From NCBI RefSeq assembly GCF_021018805.1, contig NW_026961091.1:1-64000 (forward strand): DNA of 64,000 nucleotides, in the 5' to 3' direction. Source of the DNA: Prinia subflava (lineage: Eukaryota > Chordata > Aves > Passeriformes > Cisticolidae). Numbering within the stretch: the first letter of the stretch is position 1; each line of letters opens with the position of its first letter. The notes beneath the pieces are model-generated. The model did no database searches, had not been told where the DNA came from, and was given only the letters and a program-made list of their open reading frames with translations. The translations under genes and the position numbers were made by a program. Below, in pieces: positions 9,524-21,957 of the stretch.

Positions 9524-11160
9524 TTGGTTTCCAGGGCTTGCTTTCTGGAGTTGATCAAAACACAAGTCTTGTTAGTTGCTTGTGTTGCCAACCAGCAGAG
9601 AAGCTGCTGCAGACACTTTCATGCCTTATCCTTTACTTGCTTACACTCTGTACCAGTTAGTGTTTCCCATGTCTATAGAGCAAGACCAAAGCTGGTATTG
9701 CCTAATTTGGTAGAGTTCCATGTAAGAGCTATGTAACATAAAGATTTGCTTTTCAGAGTGAACAGTGATCTCTGCTTTTGGTTTCCATGGCTTGCTTTCT
9801 GGAGTTGATGAAAACACAAGTCATGTTAGTTGTTTGTGCTGCCAACCAGCAGAGAAGCTGCTGCAGACCCTCTCTTGCCTTATCCATTACTGGCTTTTAC
9901 GCTGCACCGGTTGGTGTCTTTCATGTCCATAGGAGGAGAACTAAAGCTGTTACTGCCTAATTTACTAAGTTTCTGTGATAGAGCTATGTAACATAAAGAT
10001 TTGCTTTACAGAGTGAACTGTGATCTCTGCTTTTGGTTTCTATGGTTTGCTTTCTGGAGTTGATCAAAACACAAGTCTTGTTAGTTGCTTGTGTTGCCAA
10101 CCACCAGAGAAGCTGCTGCAGACACTTTCATGCCTTATGCTTTCTTTGCTTACACTCTGTACCAGTTAGTGTTTCCCATGTCTATAGAGCAAGACCAAAG
10201 CTGGTATTGCCTAATTTGATAGAGTTCCATGTAAGAGCTATGTAACATAAAGATTTGCTTTACAGAATGAACTGTGATCTCTGCTTTTGGTTTCCATGGC
10301 TTGCTTTCTGGAGTTGATGAAAACACAAGTCATGTTAGTTGTTTGTGCTGCCAACCAGCAGAGAAGCTGCTGCAGACCCTCTCTTGCCTTATCCATTTCT
10401 GGCTTTTACGCTGCACCGGTTGGTGTCTTTCATGTCCATAGAAGGAGAACTAAAGCTGTTACTGCCTAATTTACTAAGTTTCTGTGATAGAGCTATGTAA
10501 CATACAGATTTGCTTTACAGAGTGAACAGTGATCTCTGCTTTTGGTTTCTATGGTTTGCTTTCTGGAGTTGATCAACACACAAGTCTTGTCTGTTGTTTG
10601 TGTTCTCAAGAAATAGAGAAGCTGCTGAAGGCGCTTTCCTGCCTTTTGCAGTACCGGTTTACACTTTGCACATGTATGTGTTTTGCTTGTCACCAGACCA
10701 CTAATAAAGGTGGGTACTTCCTAATTTGCTTGATTTCCATGAAAGAGCCATGTAACAGAAACCTTTCCTTTGACACTCCACCGGTTGATGTTTCTCATGT
10801 CTATAGAGCAAGACCAAAGCTGTTACTGCTTAATTTGCTAAGTTTCCATGAAAGAGCACTGTAACATAAAGCTTTGCTTTTCCGAGTGAACAGTGGTTTC
10901 TGCTTTTGGTTTCCATGGCTTGCTTTCTGGAGTTGATGAAAACACAAGTCATGTTAGTTGTTTGTGCTGCCAACCAGCAGAGAAGCTGCTGCAGACCCTC
11001 TCTTGCTTTATCCATTACTGGCTTTTACGCTGCACCGGTTGGTGTCTTTCATGTCCATAGAAGGAGAACTAAAGCTGTTACTGCCTAATTTACTAAGTTT
11101 CTGTGATAGAGCTATGTAACATACAGATTTGCTTTACAGAATGAACAGTGATCTCTGCTT
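9524..11160 (+). repeat. A'-B then A-B-C-B module
   Basis: Monomers at 9524 A', 9778 B ('cataggagg'), 10033 A ('tttgatag'), 10287 B (intermediate, 'catttctgg' with 'caccggttgg'), 10542 C ('gatcaacacac', 'cactaataaagg') and 10906 B. The same run recurs from 19195, 32332 and 40876. Confidence 0.9.
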
Positions 11161-13414
11161 TTGGTTTCTATAGTTTGCTTTCTGGAGTTGATCAAAACAC
11201 AAGTCTTGTTAGTTGCTTGTGTTGCCAACCACCAGAGAAGCTGCTGCAGACACTTTCATGCCTTATGCTTTCTTTGCTTACACTCTGTACCAGTTAGTGT
11301 TTCCCATGTCTATAGAGCAAGACCAAAGCTGGTATTGCCTAATTTGGTAGAGTTCCATGTAAGAGCTATGTAACATAAAGATTTGCTTTTCAGAGTGAAC
11401 AGTGATCTCTGCTTTTGGTTTCCATGGCTTGCTTTCTGGAGTTGATGAAAACACAAGTCATGTTAGTTGTTTGTGCTGCCAACCAGCAGAGAAGCTGCTG
11501 CAGACCCTCTCTTGCCTTATCCATTTCTGGCTTTTACGCTGCACCTTTGGTGTCTTTCATGTCCATAGAAGGAGAACTAAAGCTGTTACTGCCTAATTTA
11601 CTAAGTTTCTGTGATAGAGCTATGTAACATAAAGATTTGCTTTACAGAGTGAACAGTGATCTCTGCTTTTGGTTTCTATGGTTTGCTTTCTGGAGTTGAT
11701 CAACACACAAGTCTTGTCTGTTGTTTGTGTTCTCAAGAAATAGAGAAGCTGCTGAAGGCGCTTTCCTGCCTTTTGCAGTACCGGTTTACACTTTGCACAT
11801 GTATGTGTTTTGCTTGTCACCAGACCACTAATAAAGGTGGGTACTTCCTAATTTGCTTGATTTCCATGAAAGAGCCATGTAACAGAAACCTTTCCTTTGA
11901 CACTCCACCGGTTGATGTTTCTCATGTCTATAGAGCAAGACCAAAGCTGTTACTGCTTAATTTGCTAAGTTTCCATGAAAGAGCACTGTAACATAAAGCT
12001 TTGCTTTTCCGAGTGAACAGTGGTTTCTGCTTTTGGTTTCCATGGCTTGCTTTCTGGAGTTGATGAAAACACAAGTCATGTTAGTTGTTTGTGCTGCCAA
12101 CCAGCAGAGAAGCTGCTGCAGACCCTCTCTTGCTTTATCCATTACTGGCTTTTACGCTGCACCGGTTGGTGTCTTTCATGTCCATAGAAGGAGAACTAAA
12201 GCTGTTACTGCCTAATTTACTAAGTTTCTGTGATAGAGCTATGTAACATACAGATTTGCTTTACAGAATGAACAGTGATCTCTGCTTTTGGTTTCTATAG
12301 TTTGCTTTCTGGAGTTGATCAAAACACAAGTCTTGTTAGTTGCTTGTGTTGCCAACCACCAGAGAAGCTGCTGCAGACACTTTCATGCCTTATGCTTTCT
12401 TTGCTTACACTCTGTACCAGTTAGTGTTTCCCATGTCTATAGAGCAAGACCAAAGCTGGTATTGCCTAATTTGGTAGAGTTCCATGTAAGAGCTATGTAA
12501 CATAAAGATTTGCTTTTCAGAGTGAACAGTGATCTCTGCTTTTGGTTTCCATGGCTTGCTTTCTGGAGTTGATGAAAACACAAGTCATGTTAGTTGTTTG
12601 TGCTGCCAACCAGCAGAGAAGCTGCTGCAGACCCTCTCTTGCCTTATCCATTTCTGGCTTTTACGCTGCACCTTTGGTGTCTTTCATGTCCATAGAAGGA
12701 GAACTAAAGCTGTTACTGCCTAATTTACTAAGTTTCTGTGATAGAGCTATGTAACATAAAGATTTGCTTTACAGAGTGAACAGTGATCTCTGCTTTTGGT
12801 TTCTATGGTTTGCTTTCTGGAGTTGATCAAAACACAAGTCTTGGCTGTTGTTTGTGTTCCCAAGAAATAGAGAAGCTGCTGAAGGCCCTTTCCTGCCTTT
12901 TGCAGTACCGGTTTACACTTTGCACATGTATGTGTTTTGCTTGTCACCAGACCACGAATAAAGGTGGGTACTTCCTAATTTGCTTGATTTCCATGAAAGA
13001 GCCATGTAACAGAAACCTTTCCTTTGACACTCCACCGGTTGATGTTTCTCATGTCTATAGAGCAAGACCAAAGCTGTTACTGCCTAATTTGCAAAGTTTC
13101 CATGAAAGAGCACTGTAACATAAAGCTTTGCTTTTCCGAGTGAACAGTGGTTTCTGCTTTTGGTTTCCATGGCTTGCTTTCTGGAGTTGATGAAAACACA
13201 AGTCATGTTAGTTGTTTGTGCTGCCAACCAGCAGAGAAGCTGCTGCAGACCCTCTCTTGCTTTATCCATTACTGGCTTTTACGCTGCACCGGTTGGTGTC
13301 TTTCATGTCCATAGAAGGAGAACTAAAGCTGTTACTGCCTAATTTACTAAGTTTCTCTGATAGAGCTATGTAACATACAGATTTGCTTTACAGAGTGAAC
13401 AGTGATCTCTGCTT
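11161..13414 (+). repeat. Two tandem 1127-bp A-B'-C-B modules
   Basis: The modules start at 11161 and 12288. Monomers are 11161 A, 11415 B', 11669 C ('gatcaacacac' type), 12033 B, 12288 A, 12542 B', 12796 C ('aaggccctt' type) and 13160 B ('gtttctctgatag'). The related loci at 20831, 33968 and 42513 each hold one such module, so this pair is an expansion. Confidence 0.9.
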
Positions 13415-15304
13415 TTGGTTTCTATAGTTTGCTTTCTGGAGTTGATCAAAACACAAGTCTTGTTAGTTGCTTGTGTTGCCAACCACCAGAGAAGCTGCTG
13501 CAGACACTTTCATGCCTTATGCTTTACTTGCTTACACTCTGTACCAGTTAGTGTTTCCCATGTCTATAGAGCAAGAGCAAAGCTGGTATTGCCTAATTTG
13601 GTAGAGTTCCATGTATGAGCTATGTAACATAAAGATTTGCTTTACAGAGTGAACTGTGATCTCTGCTTTTGGTTTCCAGGGCTTGCTTTCTGGAGTTGAT
13701 CAAAACACAAGTCTTGTTAGTTGCTTGTGTTGCCAACCAGCAGAGAAGCTGCTGCAGACACTTTCATGCCTTATGCTTTCTTTGCTTACACTCTGTACCA
13801 GTTAGTGTTTCCCATGTCTATAGAGCAAGACCAAAGCTGGTATTGCCTAATTTGGTAGAGTTCCATGTAAGAGCTATGTAACATAAAGATTTGCTTTTCA
13901 GAGTGAACAGTGATCTCTGCTTTTGGTTTCCATGGCTTGCTTTCTGGAGTTGATGAAAACACAAGTCATGTTAGTTGTTTGTGCTGCCAACCAGCAGAGA
14001 AGCTGCTGCAGACCCTCTCTTGCCTTATCCATTACTGGCTTTTACGCTGCACCGGTTGGTGTCTTTCATGTCCATAGGAGGAGAACTAAAGCTGTTACTG
14101 CCTAATTTACTAAGTTTCTGTGATAGAGCTATGTAACATAAAGATTTGCTTTACAGAGTGAACAGTGATCTCTGCTTTTGGTTTCTATGGTTTGCTTTCT
14201 GGAGTTGATCAAAACACAAGTCTTGTTAGTTGCTTGTGTTGCCAACCACCAGAGAAGCTGCTGCAGACACTTTCATGCCTTATGCTTTCTTTGCTTACAC
14301 TCTGTACCAGTTAGTGTTTCCCATGTCTATAGAGCAAGACCAAAGCTGGTATTGCCTAATTTGGTAGAGTTCCATGTAAGAGCTATGTAACATAAAGATT
14401 TGCTTTACAGAGTGAACAGTGATCTCTGCTTTTGGTTTCTATAGTTTGCTTTCTGGAGTTGATCAAAACACAAGTCTTGTTAGTTGCTTGTGTTGCCAAC
14501 CACCAGAGAAGCTGCTGCAGACACTTTCATGCCTTATGCTTTCTTTGCTTACAGTCTGTACCAGTTAGTGTTTCCCATGTCTATAGAGCAAGACCAAAGC
14601 TGGTATTGCCTAATTTGGTAGAGTTCCATGTAAGAGCTATGTAACATAAAGATTTGCTTTACAGAGTGAACAGTGATCTCTGCTTTTGGTTTCTATGGTT
14701 TGCTTTCTGGAGTTGATCAAAACACAAGTCTTGGCTGTTGTTTGTGTTCCCAAGAAATAGAGAAGCTGCTGAAGGCGCTTTCCTGCCTTTTGCAGTACCG
14801 GTTTACACTTTGCACATGTATGTGTTTTGCTTGTCACCAGACCACGAATAAAGGTGGGTACTTCCTAATTTGCTTGATTTCCATGAAAGAGCCATGTAAC
14901 AGAAACCTTTCCTTTGACACTCCACCGGTTGATGTTTCTCATGTCTATAGAGCAAGACCAAAGCTGTTACTGCTTAATTTGCTAAGTTTCCATGAAAGAG
15001 CACTGTAACATAAAGCTTTGCTTTTCCGAGTGAACAGTGGTTTCTGCTTTTGGTTTCCATGGCTTGCTTTCTGGAGTTGATGAAAACACAAGTCATGTTA
15101 GTTGTTTGTGCTGCCAACCAGCAGAGAAGCTGCTGCAGACCCTCTCTTGCTTTATCCATTACTGGCTTTTACGCTGCACCGGTTGGTGTCTTTCATGTCC
15201 ATAGAAGGAGAACTAAAGCTGTTACTGCCTAATTTACTAAGTTTCTGTGATAGAGCTATGTAACATACAGATTTGCTTTACAGAGTGAACAGTGATCTCT
15301 GCTT
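13415..15304 (+). repeat. A-A'-B (763 bp) then A-A-C-B (1127 bp)
   Basis: Monomers at 13415 A ('gctttactt', 'tatgagc'), 13669 A', 13923 B ('cataggagg'), 14178 A, 14432 A ('cttacagtctg'), 14686 C and 15050 B. 'cttacagtctg' is a private marker shared with 22976, 36125 and 44657, which ties these four loci together. Confidence 0.9.
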
Positions 15305-17813
15305 TTGGTTTCTATAGTTTGCTTTCTGGAGTTGATCAAAACACAAGTCTTGTTAGTTGCTTGTGTTGCCAACCAGCAGAGAAGCTGCTGCAGACACTTT
15401 CATGCCTTATGCTTTCTTTGCTTACACTCTGTACCAGTTAGTGTTTCCCATGTCTATAGAGCAAGACCAAAGCTGGTATTGCCTAATTTGATAGAGTTCC
15501 ATGTAAGAGCTATGTAACATAAAGATTTGCTTTTCAGAGTGAACAGTGATCTCTGCTTTTGGTTTCCATGGCTTGCTTTCTGGAGTTGATGAAAACACAA
15601 GTCATGTTAGTTGTTTGTGCTGCCAACCAGCAGAGAAGCTGCTGCAGACCCTCTCTTGCCTTATCCATTTCTGGCTTTTACGCTGCACCTTTGGTGTCTT
15701 TCATGTCCATAGAAGGAGAACTAAAGCTGTTACTGCCTAATTTACTAAGTTTCTGTGATAGAGCTATGTAACATAAAGATTTGCTTTACAGAGTGAACAG
15801 TGATCTCTGCTTTTGGTTTCTATGGTTTGCTTTCTGGAGTTGATCAAAACACAAGTCTTGGCTGTTGTTTGTGTTCCCAAGAAATAGAGAAGCTGCTGAA
15901 GGCCCTTTCCTGCCTTTTGCAGTACCGGTTTACACTTTGCACATGTATGTGTTTTGCTTGTCACCAGACCACGAATAAAGGTGGGTACTTCCTAATTTGC
16001 TTGATTTCCATGAAAGAGCCATGTAACAGAAACCTTTCCTTTGACACTCCACCGGTTGATGTTTCTCATGTCTATAGAGCAAGACCAAAGCTGTTACTGC
16101 CTAATTTGCAAATTTTCCATGAAAGAGCACTGTAACATAAAGCTTTGCTTTTCCGAGTGAACAGTGGTTTCTGCTTTTGGTTTCCATGGCTTGCTTTCTG
16201 GAGTTGATGAAAACACAAGTCATGTTAGTTGTTTGTGCTGCCAACCAGCAGAGAAGCTGCTGCAGACCCTCTCTTGCTTTATCCATTACTGGCTTTTACG
16301 CTGCACCGGTTGGTGTCTTTCATGTCCATAGAAGGAGAACTAAAGCTGTTACTGCCTAATTTACTAAGTTTCTGTGCTAGAGCTATGTAACATACAGATT
16401 TGCTTTACAGAGTGAACAGTGATCTCTGCTTTTGGTTTCTATGGTTTGCTTTCTGGAGTTGATCAAAACACAAGTCTTGTTAGTTGCTTGTGTTGCCAAC
16501 CACCAGAGAAGCTGCTGCAGACACTTTCATGCCTTATGCTTTCTTTGCTTACACTCTGTACCAGTTAGTGTTTCCCATGTCTATAGAGCAAGAGCAAAGC
16601 TGGTATTGCCTAATTTGGTAGAGTTCCATGTAAGAGCAATGTAACATAAAGATTTGCTTTACAGAGTGAACTGTGATCTCTGCTTTTGGTTTCCAGGGCT
16701 TGCTTTCTGGAGTTGATCAAAACACAAGTCTTGTTAGTTGCTTGTGTTGCCAACCAGCAGAGAAGCTGCTGCAGACACTTTCATGCCTTATGCTTTCTTT
16801 GCTTACACTCTGTACCAGTTAGTGTTTCCCATGTCTATAGAGCAAGACCAAAGCTGGTATTGCCTAATTTGGTAGAGTTCCATGTAAGAGCTATGTAACA
16901 TAAAGATTTGCTTTTCAGAGTGAACAGTGATCTCTGCTTTTGGTTTCCATGGCTTGCTTTCTGGAGTTGATGAAAACACAAGTCATGTTAGTTGTTTGTG
17001 CTGCCAACCAGCAGAGAAGCTGCTGCAGACCCTCTCTTGCCTTATCCATTACTGGCTTTTACGCTGCACCGGTTGGTGTCTTTCATGTCCATAGAAGGAG
17101 AACTAAAGCTGTTACTGCCTAATTTACTAAGTTTCTGTGATAGAGCTATGTAACATAAAGATTTGCTTTACAGAGTGAACAGTGATCTCTGCTTTTGGTT
17201 TCTATGGTTTGCTTTCTGGAGTTGATCAAAACACAAGTCTTGTCTGTTGTTTGTGTTCTCAAGAAATAGAGAAGCTGCTGAAGGCGCTTTCCTGCCTTTT
17301 GCAGTACCGGTTTACACTTTGCACATGTATGTGTTTTGCTTGTCACCAGACCACGAATAAAGGTGGGTACTTCCTAATTTGCTTGATTTCCATGAAAGAG
17401 CCATGTAACAGAAACCTTTCCTTTGACACTCCACCGGTTGATGTTTCTCATGTCTATAGAGCAAGACCAAAGCTGTTACTGCCTAATTTGCAAAGTTTCC
17501 ATGAAAGAGCACTGTAACATAAAGCTTTGCTTTTCCGAGTGAACAGTGGTTTCTGCTTTTGGTTTCCATGGCTTGCTTTCTGGAGTTGATGAAAACACAA
17601 GTCATGTTAGTTGTTTGTGCTGCCAACCAGCAGAGAAGCTGCTGCAGACACTCTCTTGCTTTATCCATTACTGGCTTTTACGCTGCACCGGTTGGTGTCT
17701 TTCATGTCCATAGAAGGAGAACTAAAGCTGTTACTGCCTAATTTACTAAGTTTCTGTGCTAGAGCTATGTAACATACAGATTTGCTTTACAGAGTGAACA
17801 GTGATCTCTGCTT
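15305..17813 (+). repeat. A-B'-C-B (1127 bp) then A-A'-B-C-B (1382 bp)
   Basis: Monomers at 15305 A ('aaccagcag', 'tttgatag'), 15559 B', 15813 C ('aaggccctt', 'caaattttcc'), 16177 B ('ctgtgctagag'), 16432 A, 16686 A', 16940 B ('catagaagg'), 17195 C ('cttgtctg', 'ttctcaag') and 17559 B ('cagacactctc', 'ctgtgctagag'). It recurs at 36986-39494. Confidence 0.9.
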
Positions 17814-19703
17814 TTGGTTTCTATAGTTTGCTTTCTGGAGTTGATCAAAACACAAGTCTTGTTAGTTGCTTGTGTTGCCAACCAGCAGAGAAGCTGCTGC
17901 AGACACTTTCATGCCTTATGCTTTACTTGCTTACACTCTGTACCAGTTAGTGTTTCCCATGTCTATAGAGCAAGACCAAAGCTGGTATTGCCTAATTTGG
18001 TAGAGTTCCATGTAAGAGCTATGTAACATAAAGATTTGCTTTTCAGAGTGAACAGTGATCTCTGCTTTTGGTTTCCATGGCTTGCTTTCTGGAGTTGATG
18101 AAAACACAAGTCATGTTAGTTGTTTGTGCTGCCAACCAGCAGAGAAGCTGCTGCAGACCCTCTCTTGCCTTATCCATTTCTGGCTTTTACGCTGCACCTT
18201 TGGTGTCTTTCATGTCCATAGAAGGAGAACTAAAGCTGTTACTGCCTAATTTACTAAGTTTCTGTGATAGAGCTATGTAACATAAAGATTTGCTTTACAG
18301 AGTGAACAGTGATCTCTGCTTTTGGTTTCTATGGTTTGCTTTCTGGAGTTGATCAAAACACAAGTCTTGGCTGTTGTTTGTGTTCCCAAGAAATAGAGAA
18401 GCTGCTGAAGGCGCTTTCCTGCCTTTTGCAGTACCGGTTTACACTTTGCACATGTATGTGTTTTGCTTGTCACCAGACCACGAATAAAGGTGGGTACTTC
18501 CTAATTTGCTTGATTTCCATGAAAGAGCCATGTAACAGAAACCTTTCCTTTGACACTCCACCGGTTGATGTTTCTCATGTCTATAGAGCAAGACCAAAGC
18601 TGTTACTGCTTAATTTGCAAAGTTTCCATGAAAGAGCACTGTAACATAAAGCTTTGCTTTTCCGAGTGAACAGTGGTTTCTGCTTTTGGTTTCCATGGCT
18701 TGCTTTCTGGAGTTGATGAAAACACAAGTCATGTTAGTTGTTTGTGCTGCCAACCAGCAGAGAAGCTGCTGCAGACACTCTCTTGCTTTATCCATTACTG
18801 GCTTTTACGCTGCACCGGTTGGTGTCTTTCATGTCCATAGAAGGAGAACTAAAGCTGTTACTGCCTAATTTACTAAGTTTCTGTGATAGAGCTATGTAAC
18901 ATACAGATTTGCTTTACAGAGTGAACAGTGATCTCTGCTTTTGGTTTCTATAGTTTGCTTTCTGGAGTTGATCAAAACACAAGTCTTGTTAGTTGCTTGT
19001 GTTGCCAACCACCAGAGAAGCTGCTGCAGACACTTTCATGCCTTATGCTTTCTTTGCTTACACTCTGTACCAGTTAGTGTTTCCCATGTCTATAGAGCAA
19101 GAGCAAAGCTGGTATTGCCTAATTTGGTAGAGTTCCATGTAAGAGCAATGTAACATAAAGATTTGCTTTACAGAGTGAACTGTGATCTCTGCTTTTGGTT
19201 TCCAGGGCTTGCTTTCTGGAGTTGATCAAAACACAAGTCTTGTTAGTTGCTTGTGTTGCCAACCAGCAGAGAAGCTGCTGCAGACACTTTCATGCCTTAT
19301 CCTTTACTTGCTTACACTCTGTACCAGTTAGTGTTTCCCATGTCTATAGAGCAAGACCAAAGCTGGTATTGCCTAATTTGGTAGAGTTCCATGTAAGAGC
19401 TATGTAACATAAAGATTTGCTTTTCAGAGTGAACAGTGATCTCTGCTTTTGGTTTCCATGGCTTGCTTTCTGGAGTTGATGAAAACACAAGTCATGTTAG
19501 TTGTTTGTGCTGCCAACCAGCAGAGAAGCTGCTGCAGACCCTCTCTTGCCTTATCCATTACTGGCTTTTACGCTGCACCGGTTGGTGTCTTTCATGTCCA
19601 TAGGAGGAGAACTAAAGCTGTTACTGCCTAATTTACTAAGTTTCTGTGATAGAGCTATGTAACATAAAGATTTGCTTTACAGAGTGAACTGTGATCTCTG
19701 CTT
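17814..19703 (+). repeat. A-B'-C-B (1127 bp) then A-A'-B (763 bp)
   Basis: Monomers at 17814 A ('aaccagcag', 'gctttactt'), 18068 B', 18322 C ('ttgcaaag'), 18686 B ('cagacactctc'), 18941 A ('agagcaatg'), 19195 A' and 19449 B ('cataggagg'). From 18068 it resembles 7889-9015 as well as 39749-41384. Confidence 0.9.
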
Positions 19704-21957
19704 TTGGTTTCTATGGTTTGCTTTCTGGAGTTGATCAAAACACAAGTCTTGTTAGTTGCTTGTGTTGCCAACCACCAGAGAAGCTGCTGCAGACACTTTC
19801 ATGCCTTATGCTTTCTTTGCTTACACTCTGTACCAGTTAGTGTTTCCCATGTCTATAGAGCAAGACCAAAGCTGGTATTGCCTAATTTGATAGAGTTCCA
19901 TGTAAGAGCTATGTAACATAAAGATTTGCTTTACAGAATGAACTGTGATCTCTGCTTTTGGTTTCCATGGCTTGCTTTCTGGAGTTGATCAAAACACAAG
20001 TCATGTTAGTTGTTTGTGCTGCCAACCAGCAGAGAAGCTGCTGCAGACCCTCTCTTGCCTTATCCATTTCTGGCTTTTACGCTGCACCGGTTGGTGTCTT
20101 TCATGTCCATAGAAGGAGAACTAAAGCTGTTACTGCCTAATTTACTAAGTTTCTGTGATAGAGCTATGTAACATACAGATTTGCTTTACAGAGTGAACAG
20201 TGATCTCTGCTTTTGGTTTCTATGGTTTGCTTTCTGGAGTTGATCAACACACAAGTCTTGTCTGTTGTTTGTGTTCTCAAGAAATAGAGAAGCTGCTGAA
20301 GGCGCTTTCCTGCCTTTTGCAGTACCGGTTTACACTTTGCACATGTATGTGTTTTGCTTGTCACCAGACCACTAATAAAGGTGGGTACTTCCTAATTTGC
20401 TTGATTTCCATGAAAGAGCCATGTAACAGAAACCTTTCCTTTGACACTCCACCGGTTGATGTTTCTCATGTCTATAGAGCAAGACCAAAGCTGTTACTGC
20501 TTAATTTGCTAAGTTTCCATGAAAGAGCACTGTAACATAAAGCTTTGCTTTTCCGAGTGAACAGTGGTTTCTGCTTTTGGTTTCCATGGCTTGCTTTCTG
20601 GAGTTGATGAAAACACAAGTCATGTTAGTTGTTTGTGCTGCCAACCAGCAGAGAAGCTGCTGCAGACCCTCTCTTGCTTTATCCATTACTGGCTTTTACG
20701 CTGCACCGGTGGTGTCTTTCATGTCCATAGAAGGAGAACTAAAGCTGTTACTGCCTAATTTACTAAGTTTCTGTGATAGAGCTATGTAACATACAGATTT
20801 GCTTTACAGAATGAACAGTGATCTCTGCTTTTGGTTTCTATAGTTTGCTTTCTGGAGTTGATCAAAACACAAGTCTTGTTAGTTGCTTGTGTTGCCAACC
20901 ACCAGAGAAGCTGCTGCAGACACTTTCATGCCTTATGCTTTCTTTGCTTACACTCTGTACCAGTTAGTGTTTCCCATGTCTATAGAGCAAGACCAAAGCT
21001 GGTATTGCCTAATTTGGTAGAGTTCCATGTAAGAGCTATGTAACATAAAGATTTGCTTTTCAGAGTGAACAGTGATCTCTGCTTTTGGTTTCCATGGCTT
21101 GCTTTCTGGAGTTGATGAAAACACAAGTCATGTTAGTTGTTTGTGCTGCCAACCAGCAGAGAAGCTGCTGCAGACCCTCTCTTGCCTTATCCATTTCTGG
21201 CTTTTACGCTGCACCTTTGGTGTCTTTCATGTCCATAGAAGGAGAACTAAAGCTGTTACTGCCTAATTTACTAAGTTTCTGTGATAGAGCTATGTAACAT
21301 AAAGATTTGCTTTACAGAGTGAACAGTGATCTCTGCTTTTGGTTTCTATGGTTTGCTTTCTGGAGTTGATCAAAACACAAGTCTTGGCTGTTGTTTGTGT
21401 TCCCAAGAAATAGAGAAGCTGCTGAAGGCCCTTTCCTGCCTTTTGCAGTACCGGTTTACACTTTGCACATGTATGTGTTTTGCTTGTCACCAGACCACGA
21501 ATAAAGGTGGGTACTTCCTAATTTGCTTGATTTCCATGAAAGAGCCATGTAACAGAAACCTTTCCTTTGACACTCCACCGGTTGATGTTTCTCATGTCTA
21601 TAGAGCAAGACCAAAGCTGTTACTGCCTAATTTGCAAAGTTTCCATGAAAGAGCACTGTAACATAAAGCTTTGCTTTTCCGAGTGAACAGTGGTTTCTGC
21701 TTTTGGTTTCCATGGCTTGCTTTCTGGAGTTGATGAAAACACAAGTCATGTTAGTTGTTTGTGCTGCCAACCAGCAGAGAAGCTGCTGCAGACCCTCTCT
21801 TGCTTTATCCATTACTGGCTTTTACGCTGCACCGGTTGGTGTCTTTCATGTCCATAGAAGGAGAACTAAAGCTGTTACTGCCTAATTTACTAAGTTTCTG
21901 TGATAGAGCTATGTAACATACAGATTTGCTTTACAGAGTGAACAGTGATCTCTGCTT
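19704..21957 (+). repeat. A-B-C-B then A-B'-C-B
   Basis: Monomers at 19704 A, 19958 B, 20213 C ('gatcaacacac'), 20577 B, 20831 A, 21085 B', 21339 C ('aaggccctt') and 21703 B. The B at 19958 unusually has the A-type 'gatcaaaac' followed by the B-type 'caagtcatg'. The B at 20577 lacks one T ('caccggtggtg'). Both differ from the corresponding loci at 41639 and 42258. Confidence 0.9.
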
